A program made the translations under genes and the position numbers. A DNA stretch of 64,000 bases. It comes from Segatella copri (GTDB taxonomy: Bacteria > Bacteroidota > Bacteroidia > Bacteroidales > Bacteroidaceae). Position 1 is the stretch's first letter, and every line of letters begins with the position of its first letter. Under the pieces are notes generated by a model that saw only the letters and a program-made list of their open reading frames with translations, did not search any database and was not told the DNA's origin. The DNA is taken from positions 62,001-126,000 of the forward strand of contig NZ_VZAD01000013.1 of NCBI RefSeq assembly GCF_009495355.1. The letters run 5' to 3'. Shown here piece by piece: positions 54,817 through 61,338 of the stretch.

Positions 54817-55497
54817 TTACATAAATTTAGAAGCATACTTTCTGCAAATAGGTTCTAGTCCATCTTTATGAGCCTCACCTACTGCCTGGAATTTCCATTC
54901 AGAGCCACGACGATATAAGCGTCCAAATTCTACACCTTTATCAGTAGAGAAGTCTTCATCCAAATCATAACGGCAAATTACCTCTCCATTTATTGCATTC
55001 TTAATCTGAATATATGCATCACGAACCTGACCAAAATTATACTTCATTCGTGGAGCATTCACAGGGTCATTTGCATCTGATGGACTCCAATAGATACTTG
55101 CTGTAAAAAGGATTTCTTGCACCTTAGCCGAAGTTTTTGTCAAATCCACTTCTATTTCCTCATTACCCTCTCCGGTATCATCGTCATCATCACCTAAATC
55201 ATCAATAGATCCTAAGACGCTTTTATCTAAAGATATTGGACGCATAACAGGTTTGCCGTTTTCATCAAAGATTGGCTTTCCATTATCATCTAAAGCCTGA
55301 GTCTGATTACCAGAACCATAGAAAACAAAATCATATTCGTTTTCTATCTGTCCATTGCTACCCAACAGGAAAGTAGATGCATCCAAATCATAAGCAGGTT
55401 CTGCATTTGGATTCACCTTCCATCCCATCTCTACCTTCAAACGAGTCAAACCAGATTCGATTTCAACTCGTTGACCTTTAATCAAATTAATAGCCAT
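54817..55497 (-). CDS. terD: TerD-family calcium-binding protein
   Basis: The 226-aa protein is a typical TerD domain with an insert: MAINLIKGQRVEIE at the start, YDLDASTFLLGSNGQI, NEYDFVFYGSGNQ, a D/E-rich loop (DDLGDDDDDTGEGNEEIEVD) that should bind Ca2+, and GRLYRRGSEWKFQAVGEAHK. The insert after FYGSGNQ repeats short D/E-G-K-P units. It lies 6 nt after the first TerD gene. The role is probably Ca2+-dependent assembly with vWA proteins. Confidence 0.92.
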   Translation of the reverse strand: MAINLIKGQRVEIESGLTRLKVEMGWKVNPNAEPAYDLDASTFLLGSNGQIENEYDFVFYGSGNQTQALDDNGKPIFDENGKPVMRPISLDKSVLGSIDDLGDDDDDTGEGNEEIEVDLTKTSAKVQEILFTASIYWSPSDANDPVNAPRMKYNFGQVRDAYIQIKNAINGEVICRYDLDEDFSTDKGVEFGRLYRRGSEWKFQAVGEAHKDGLEPICRKYASKFM

Positions 55498-55503
55498 AAG
55501 CGA

Positions 55504-56076
55504 TTATGCAAATTGTTTAGCATATTTGTTCACGAGAGCCTGCAGACCACCTTTATTACCATTACCGATAGCCTCAAACTTCCATTCTCCATTATGACGA
55601 TACAGACGGCCAAACTCTACAGCTGTCTCTATAGAAAAGTCCTCATCCAAATCATAACGAGCTATCTCTGTATTTGTCTTTGCATCATAGATACGAATAT
55701 AAGAATTTCGTACTTGACCAAAATTCTGGCGACGTTCATCAGCTTTATAAATAGTTGCAGTAAAGATTATCTCTTTAATGTTTTGACTAACCTTTGTCAA
55801 GTCAACATTCAGGGTTTCATCATCACCACCATCACTATTTCCACCAGTCAGATCATCGCCTGTAGATTCCACAGAACCATCTGGAGCTTTCTGATTTCCA
55901 TAGAATACAAAGAAGTCCTGTTGTGGAATCTGACCATTCTCACCCAACATGAATGCAGAAGCATCCAAGTCGAAATCATAACCAGAACCCTCATTTGGAT
56001 CCCAACCGAGTCCTACACCTACTAATGACAGCCCCTTATCCATACTAATGCGCTGTCCTTTTTCAAGATTGATCAT
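55504..56076 (-). CDS. terD: TerD-family calcium-binding protein, canonical length
   Basis: The 190-aa protein has standard TerD length and motifs: LEKGQRISMDKGLSLVGVGL, YDFDLDASAFMLGENGQI, FFVFYGNQKAPDGSVESTGD, GGDDETLNVDLTKVSQNIKE and FGRLYRHNGEWKFEAIGNG. It is the first gene of the long minus operon, 43 nt behind its promoter element. Together with the next three genes it makes a block of four TerD-superfamily paralogues. Confidence 0.94.
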   Translation of the reverse strand: MINLEKGQRISMDKGLSLVGVGLGWDPNEGSGYDFDLDASAFMLGENGQIPQQDFFVFYGNQKAPDGSVESTGDDLTGGNSDGGDDETLNVDLTKVSQNIKEIIFTATIYKADERRQNFGQVRNSYIRIYDAKTNTEIARYDLDEDFSIETAVEFGRLYRHNGEWKFEAIGNGNKGGLQALVNKYAKQFA

Positions 56077-56119
56077 ATTCTCAAATATTTAAATTGTTAT
56101 TATTATCTGTTTGATGGTG

Positions 56120-56127
56120 CAAAGCTA
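56120..56127 (-). promoter_or_regulatory. Promoter -7 element of the terD operon
   Basis: Minus-strand TAGCTTTG followed by CACC matches TAnnTTTG. It shows that the terD operon can be transcribed apart from the TerB-like gene upstream. Confidence 0.72.
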
Positions 56128-56207
56128 ATCATTTTTCTCTATACCTTTTATATATGCAAACGTTGCAAGTCAACAAGAGTAAAATGTCTAACAAATAGGT
56201 TGCAACC

Positions 56208-57602
56208 TTACAAGGCTGAAATTTTCTGCCATTCGTCAGAATCTAATAAAGGTTTTATTCCCTCATCTATACCATCCTGATAAGTCATCAAATCTGCCGA
56301 GATTCTTACTCCATAATTACCATACATATTACGCTGTATTATATAGTCTTCTGCATGGAACAAAACATCATTCAATTTCAATATCTGTTTTTTCAATAAT
56401 GCAATCATTGGCGCACGAGTTGCATAATCCAAGATATTAGGAGCTTTATCAGCCTCACCGCCAAACTTCTTATAGATGATTTGATATTTCTTCATAATAG
56501 CAGCCATTCGTTTTTGATATCTTTCAAGTTGTTTGGCAGTTACAGGCTTATTAAAGTTGATACCTCCACTCATAGACTCTAACAAAAACAAAGCATATAA
56601 TGCCTTTTCCCTTCTGTGGATTTTCTCCAACTTGACATCTGCCTCTGGAAAATAAATTTGCTCTTTAAAAGTATCAATGACAACAGAACTCTTCACACCC
56701 TTACGAAGCATTAGAATATCAAAGATCTGCTTATAAAAACCACGGAAAATAAAACGGCCAGTTTCTTCTTGCAAATAATTCAGTCTTAGATTATGATAGT
56801 TCTCTGCCAACAAATCCAATATCTTACGAATAGTACCAAGAGCATCATCCTCTATTTCTACAAGCAAGAAATTTGACACCATTCTATCATTCACAAAAGA
56901 TTCCCCAATCTTTATCATGAAAGAAGGATTTACCATTCCAAACTCTTTCACATTCAATTTCGCAGCCAACAGGTCTTTACAAAAACGTTCTGTTGACAAG
57001 CTACGCAACTGCTTAATAATAACTTGCAGTCGTTCATAGCTCACCTTAGGATATAAGAAATCTGCAATCTGATACAAATCCGTTTCAGAAATACTTTGAT
57101 AATGCTCCGCTATTTTTGGCAAATAGACAAAATCAAAACCCGATAATCGTATCTCCGAACAGATTTCCCGATAACTATTTTGGATTTGCTCATTGATTTT
57201 CTTATCAAATTCACTTTCAACATAGAGAATTTGAGTATCTTCAAATTTTATTTCAGATGTATCAATGGAAAGTACAGTTACCGAACTTCCCATATTGATA
57301 GTCAAACAGCAACGTAAAGCTAATATTAGCAAAGCCTCTTCCCTTGCACAATAATTGTCAGACATTGCCGTTTGATTGAAATCACCAATCAAATCATGTT
57401 TAAGACTATCATCAGCCAAAAGAAGTTCATTCAAAGCTGCAGCAAAAGTATAGGAGGCGGCAACCACTTCATCTTCTTTTTTGATTCCATATTTCTCACG
57501 CAAAGAATCAAGAAAGATAATCTCTCTTGCATCAATGATACCATCAGCCTCTATCAAATCAGAAACTATTCTCATTATACTTGCACGTTCAGACTGCCTC
57601 AT
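56208..57602 (-). CDS. TerB-like domain protein, first gene after leader RNA copy B
   Basis: The 464-aa protein is read from the ATG giving MRQSERASIMRIVSDLIEAD. A longer frame with GTG reaches 57698 but runs through the structured leader, so it is not used. Residues 1-100 look like a TerB-type helical domain (LIEADGIIDAREIIFLDSLREKYGI, then LLADDSLKHDLIGDF). The remaining 350 residues are mostly helical (SLSTERFCKDLLAAKL, YLQEETGRFIFRGFYKQIFD) without a family I know. TerB domains sense or bind metal and sit at the inner membrane face. It parallels the TerB-like first gene of the plus arm. Confidence 0.78.
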   Translation of the reverse strand: MRQSERASIMRIVSDLIEADGIIDAREIIFLDSLREKYGIKKEDEVVAASYTFAAALNELLLADDSLKHDLIGDFNQTAMSDNYCAREEALLILALRCCLTINMGSSVTVLSIDTSEIKFEDTQILYVESEFDKKINEQIQNSYREICSEIRLSGFDFVYLPKIAEHYQSISETDLYQIADFLYPKVSYERLQVIIKQLRSLSTERFCKDLLAAKLNVKEFGMVNPSFMIKIGESFVNDRMVSNFLLVEIEDDALGTIRKILDLLAENYHNLRLNYLQEETGRFIFRGFYKQIFDILMLRKGVKSSVVIDTFKEQIYFPEADVKLEKIHRREKALYALFLLESMSGGINFNKPVTAKQLERYQKRMAAIMKKYQIIYKKFGGEADKAPNILDYATRAPMIALLKKQILKLNDVLFHAEDYIIQRNMYGNYGVRISADLMTYQDGIDEGIKPLLDSDEWQKISAL

Positions 57603-57985
57603 GCCTTTCCTATTTAATGACAGAGGCTCCCAACCTGCCAGATTATTATTAAGGTATATATACAAAGAAGCGCGGAGCCAGTCTGCTGCTCGTTCCACGC
57701 TATTAAGGCCTTCGCATTGCCCTGTCTGTCGAAACGAACAACGCTGGAAGCCCCACGCCGATGTAAGTATATAGTACCACCTATCAACTCATTGCTAAGT
57801 GCTATGAGCCAATAAGGGCTGTATATATGATACATCCCAAGGGGCGTCCCCGTTGCTTTGTTCTTGACAGACATTTGGAAGTTGCGAAGTTCTAATAGCG
57901 TCAAAACCAAAGCGTACAGTTACGCCTTTATGTATATATGTCCATCCCACCTTCGCCCAGTTGGAGCTTCCAGTAAGGATAAGAC
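57603..57985 (-). promoter_or_regulatory. Candidate structured leader RNA, copy B
   Basis: Read on the minus strand, this leader has the same helices in the same order as copy A: GCGT/ACGC (57925-57922/57915-57912), TTGAC/GTCAA (57904-57900/57868-57864), CAACG/CGTTG (57855-57851/57743-57739) with CGCC/GGCG inside (57846-57843/57759-57756), TTCGTTTC/GGAACGAG (57738-57731/57696-57689) and GGCTCC/GGAGCC (57679-57674/57630-57625) before the start codon. The 12-mer ATCGGCGTGGGG (57762-57751) is identical in both. Many paired bases differ from copy A but still pair. A GTG-started frame crosses it without meaning. Confidence 0.7.
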
Positions 57986-58134
57986 AATGTAAAAGTAAAA
58001 AATATTATTGAAACTGCAAAACTTTTTGCAGAAAAAGTTACGAAAAAAGTTGTGGAAGGGGATATAAAGGGAGAAACATAGTCTCCTCATGCCCCACGAA
58101 ATAAAAAAAACACGAAGCATTGCCACAAAATTAA
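57986..58134. other. Non-coding sequence right of leader RNA B
   Basis: A+T-rich. It contains a short hairpin, AACTTTTT/AAAAAGTT (58020-58027/58032-58039), and should hold the promoter of leader B, for which TACTTTTA-like bases near 57990 are the best but weak candidate. Confidence 0.4.
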
Positions 58135-58305
58135 ACAGCGCAAGAAATCAAGATTGTTGTAGAAGGTGGTGTTGATGCCGCAGAAAAGCAGATAAGAGCC
58201 AACCAATATACCGAGCCTTTCAAGGCTTACAAAGGAAGAGTCATCGCCCTCGCCGTGGAACTGGACGACAAAGGAAAAGGCCTCGTCGATTGGAAAGAAG
58301 TGTAA
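58135..58305 (+). pseudogene. C-terminal remnant of a PD-(D/E)XK nuclease-type (AAA-ATPase-like) protein
   Basis: A 56-codon open frame without a start contains AAEKQIRANQYTEPFKAYKG and RVIALAVELDDKGKGLVDW before a stop. This pattern is the C-terminal end of the AAA-ATPase-like/PD-(D/E)XK nuclease proteins common in Bacteroidales. Nothing of the rest of the gene is visible upstream, where leader RNA B now begins, so the accessory block may have been inserted into or next to it. Confidence 0.6.
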
Positions 58306-58500
58306 TGAAAAGATTCGGCTCACCACGATAGATAATGGATGCGTTCTTTCTCTTTATAATTATGGTTCGTGCCCACACGTACGTATAATTTATTTTTTAT
58401 AAAAATGTATCAAAGTATCATTTTTGATGTTCAGCACCGTTATATCTAATTGATATATTAGCAGTTGCCGGCAATGAGACTTTTCGTGAAATATGATGAG
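58306..58500. other. Non-coding region before the iterons
   Basis: About 200 nt of A+T-rich sequence with a stray copy of CAAAGTATCAT (58411-58421) and ATGAGACTTTTC (58474-58485). No gene seen. Confidence 0.4.
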
Positions 58501-58544
58501 AAGTATCATAAAAGTATCATAGAAGTATCATAAAAGTCGCATTT
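58501..58544. repeat. 11-bp iterons upstream of the DUF6078/VirE unit
   Basis: AAGTATCATAA, AAGTATCATAG and AAGTATCATAA follow each other at exactly 11-bp spacing, then a fourth, degenerate copy AAGTCGCATTT. The same word in inverse orientation is found after the VirE gene. Confidence 0.75.
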
Positions 58545-58633
58545 TTTGGAAAAAAATATCATTTTCGATGCAACATTTTGCCATTTTCCACGTTATTAAG
58601 ATAATCAATTATTAACTTAATACCCAATAACAC

Positions 58634-59089
58634 ATGGACGAAAAAGAACTGCTGAGAAAAGCTTTTGAGTATGGCGAGGTGCCAGGCATCATCACCTACT
58701 GCTTCACCGAACTTTGTCCGATGAAAAACAACTGTATCCACTATCTCGCCTCGCTTTACAAGAACGACGACACCAAGCGGGGCCATGCCATCTTCCCCAA
58801 TGCCTTGAAAGACGGAAAATGCGAGTTCTTCGCCCCACTGCGTATCGTGAAAATGGCCTGGGGATTCGACAAGCTCTTTGCCGAGGTGAAGTTGAAGGAC
58901 GCTCCCCTGCTCCGCTCCGAGATGAGAAGCTACCTCGGCAGCAAGGGACAGTACTACCGATATAAACTGGGACAACAGAAACTCGTGCCCGAACAGCAGG
59001 AATACATCAAGCAACTCTTCGCTCGCTTCGGTTACAAGGATGTGGATTTCGAATACTTCGCCGAGGAAATCGACTTCACGAGTATATGA
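58634..59089 (+). CDS. DUF6078-like protein
   Basis: The 151-aa protein resembles DUF6078 proteins of Prevotella-type bacteria. A cysteine pair lies in YCFTELCPMKNNCIHYLAS and a further cysteine in GKCEFFAPLR; four cysteines in all could bind a metal or cluster. The C-terminal half is helical and basic (EMRSYLGSKGQYYRYKLGQQ). It precedes the VirE-type helicase gene by 209 nt with a terminator-like hairpin between. Role unknown, probably linked to replication or regulation of the same unit. Confidence 0.75.
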   Translation: MDEKELLRKAFEYGEVPGIITYCFTELCPMKNNCIHYLASLYKNDDTKRGHAIFPNALKDGKCEFFAPLRIVKMAWGFDKLFAEVKLKDAPLLRSEMRSYLGSKGQYYRYKLGQQKLVPEQQEYIKQLFARFGYKDVDFEYFAEEIDFTSI

Positions 59090-59153
59090 TGAAGAATCCT
59101 GCCACCCATGGTTTCTCCGTGCCCACCACATGTTCCCTTACGGACCGACGGAC

Positions 59154-59197
59154 GGGCATCGACTGAACAAGCCTTGGGCATCGACTGAACAAGCCTC
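59154..59197. repeat. Tandem 22-bp direct repeat
   Basis: Two copies of GGGCATCGACTGAACAAGCC plus two bases (59154-59175, 59176-59197), followed by a partial third start (GGGCA). Confidence 0.8.
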
Positions 59198-59228
59198 GGG
59201 CACACACTGCCAACACAGTGGGCAACAA

Positions 59229-59259
59229 GTGCCCAAATGGGAAGCCCACTTTTGGGCAC
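59229..59259 (+). terminator. Hairpin between the DUF6078 and VirE genes
   Basis: GTGCCCAAA (59229-59237) pairs with TTTGGGCAC (59251-59259), and TGGG/CCCA pairs inside. T-rich bases follow after a few nucleotides, so it may terminate or attenuate transcription. Confidence 0.6.
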
Positions 59260-59298
59260 TATACTTTCTTTTTCCAACAAGCTTTCAAAAAAAACATC

Positions 59299-61167
59299 AT
59301 GAAGATTACAATCGTACACAACGACAATAAGAAGCAACTCCTCGTAAGCACAAAGACGATGGAGAAACTACTGGAGCGCATCGCTAAGGACGACAGCAAG
59401 CAGAGCGTAACCCGATTCAGAGACTACGCCGCCTACATCGACGAAGACTACCGTTTCTACAAGGACATGCCTACATGGATGCACATCTATCCTGCCGCCG
59501 AGTTTGCGAAGGACGAGAACAGCAACCTGAAGATGAAGATTTGTAATGGCATCCTGCTCCTCAAGTTCAACAACATCACCGACCCCGACGGCACGGAAGG
59601 CGTGAAGCGTTCGGTCGCCATCCTGCCCTCCACCTTTGCCGCACTGGAAAGTGCCGACGGAAAGAGCGTCATCGTGCTGGTAAAATTCACCAACCAGAAC
59701 GACAAGCTGCCTACTTCCGAGCCTGAGGCGGAGCAGCTCTATCGCATCGCCTACCAACAGATCCACCCCATCTACCAAGCCGTGGTCAAGGCATCGCTCA
59801 CCATCGGCGCCCAGGTTGCTTCCGTCGAGGCTTCCTCTGCCATGTCGAACGAGCCTTCGCTGCACAACAGTTTCATGATGACGCTGGATGCCCACCCTTA
59901 TTACAATGCCAAGGCGGTGGCGATGAGGATAGACTGTCATTACCGCACGGAAGACACCGACCAGCAAGCCGATCCTGAAGCGAAAGGAAAGGCCAGAAAC
60001 GAGGACATGGACTGCAAGGACGAGAAAAACGACATAGCAAGCATGATGCTGCTGTTGAGAAACCAATACCATTTCAGATACAACTCGGTAATGAAATACG
60101 TGGAATACCAGCCGAAGGAGAAAGGATGGTACGGATACCGACCCGTGGAGCCGAGGGTGATGAAAAGAATGACGCTCGAAGTACAGTTGGCTGGACTAAG
60201 GGTGAGCATCAAGGACGTGAGGAATTTTCTGGAGTCGGACTACATCAAGAATTACAATCCGATAGAAGAGTATCTCTATCTGTGCCACAACAAGTGGGAC
60301 GGCAAGGACCACATCCGTGCCTTGGCCCGCACCGTGCCCACCAACAATCCATACTGGGCAGACTGGTTTTACACGTGGTTTCTCGGCATGGTGGACCAAT
60401 GGCGTGGATACACACATCGCCAGTACGGCAACTCGGTGGCTCCGCTCCTCATCTCCAAACAGGGCTTCAACAAGAGCACATTCTGCCGCCGCCTCTTGCC
60501 GCCCGAACTGCAATGGGGTTACAGCGACAACCTGATTCTCTCGGAGAAACGACAGGTGTACCAGGCGATGGCACAGTTCATGCTCATCAATCTTGACGAG
60601 TTCAACCAGATTTCACCACAGGTGCAACAGGGTTTTCTGAAGAATCTTATCCAGTTACCTACGCTGAAATACAAGCCGCCGTACGGAAGTCACGTCATGG
60701 AGTTTCCACGCCTCGCCTCCTTCATCGCCACGAGCAACATGAACGATATCCTCACCGACCCATCCGGCAACCGCCGTTTCATCGGCATCGAGTTGACGGG
60801 GCCCATCGACGTGAGTGTCCGCCCCAACCACCAGCAGCTTTTCGCCCAGGCGCTTGTGGCGTTGGGCAATGGCGAGAAGTGTTATTTCGACGCCGAGCAG
60901 GTGAAGCTCATCATGCAGAGCAACTGCCAGTTTGAGGTGGTTCAGCCGATAGACCAGTATTTCCGTCTCTACTTCGAACCTGCCGACGACGAGAAGGAAG
61001 GTGAGTACATGACGGCCGCCGAGATTTTCGACTTTCTGAAAAAGCAGATAGGTTCGTCGCTGAAAGTAAACAGCTTGATGGGATTCGGACGAAAATTGGC
61101 TAACATGACGCAACTGAACCACAAGCGTTTCGCCGATGGAATGAAATATCTGGTAAAGAAAAGATAA
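59299..61167 (+). CDS. VirE-family helicase/primase-like protein (BT4734-type N-terminus)
   Basis: The 622-aa protein is read from the ATG giving MKITIVHNDNKKQLLVSTKT; the earlier ATG at 59218 lies before the hairpin. Residues 1-190 resemble the BT4734/BF3469-type N-terminal domain. The VirE domain has a P-loop-like SKQGFNKSTFCRRLLP, Walker B-like FMLINLDEF and ATSNMNDILTDPSGNRRFIG, as in superfamily 3 helicases. A DUF3874-like C-terminal domain (EYMTAAEIFDFLKKQIG) ends it. Such proteins occur in mobile or integrated elements of Bacteroidales and are expected to start replication. No integrase is visible nearby. Confidence 0.88.
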   Translation: MKITIVHNDNKKQLLVSTKTMEKLLERIAKDDSKQSVTRFRDYAAYIDEDYRFYKDMPTWMHIYPAAEFAKDENSNLKMKICNGILLLKFNNITDPDGTEGVKRSVAILPSTFAALESADGKSVIVLVKFTNQNDKLPTSEPEAEQLYRIAYQQIHPIYQAVVKASLTIGAQVASVEASSAMSNEPSLHNSFMMTLDAHPYYNAKAVAMRIDCHYRTEDTDQQADPEAKGKARNEDMDCKDEKNDIASMMLLLRNQYHFRYNSVMKYVEYQPKEKGWYGYRPVEPRVMKRMTLEVQLAGLRVSIKDVRNFLESDYIKNYNPIEEYLYLCHNKWDGKDHIRALARTVPTNNPYWADWFYTWFLGMVDQWRGYTHRQYGNSVAPLLISKQGFNKSTFCRRLLPPELQWGYSDNLILSEKRQVYQAMAQFMLINLDEFNQISPQVQQGFLKNLIQLPTLKYKPPYGSHVMEFPRLASFIATSNMNDILTDPSGNRRFIGIELTGPIDVSVRPNHQQLFAQALVALGNGEKCYFDAEQVKLIMQSNCQFEVVQPIDQYFRLYFEPADDEKEGEYMTAAEIFDFLKKQIGSSLKVNSLMGFGRKLANMTQLNHKRFADGMKYLVKKR

Positions 61168-61178
61168 AGCAGCCTAAA

Positions 61179-61211
61179 ATGAGACTTCCATGATACTTTT
61201 ATGAGACTTTT
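61179..61211. repeat. Inverse 11-bp iterons downstream of the VirE gene
   Basis: ATGAGACTTCC, ATGATACTTTT and ATGAGACTTTT at exact 11-bp spacing. The middle one is the reverse complement of the upstream iteron (AAAAGTATCAT). More copies occur at about 61289-61305. Confidence 0.7.
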
Positions 61212-61236
61212 CGGAACAAAATCCGAAAAGTCTCAT
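61201..61236. terminator. Terminator between the VirE and lactate permease genes
   Basis: A perfect 15-bp stem (61201-61215 with 61222-61236) with loop ACAAAA. It incorporates the last iteron and separates convergent genes. Confidence 0.85.
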
Positions 61237-61338
61237 TTATTATATATGTCTATCTATCAATGTATTACAAAAAGTTTCAAAGTCAAGAATGATACTTTGA
61301 TACTTTTCTTTCAAAAAAAAATATTTACGGGCAAGAGA

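Noticed and set aside
24433..57602. Classical tellurite-resistance operon terZABCDE
   Set aside because: No TerC and no TelA seen, TerB-like parts are divergent, and the vWA/PP2C/kinase set points to a TerY-P type system; resistance to tellurite is not claimed.
57603..57698. N-terminal extension of the TerB-like gene starting with GTG at 57698
   Set aside because: It runs through the conserved helices of leader RNA B; the ATG at 57602 gives a protein starting directly with the TerB-like part.
57614..57910. 98-codon frame across leader RNA B
   Set aside because: Coincides with the structured RNA; copy A has no matching frame, so the conservation is in the RNA, not in a protein.
58501..58544. 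CRISPR array
   Set aside because: Units are 11 bp without spacers; they are iterons, and no cas genes are near.
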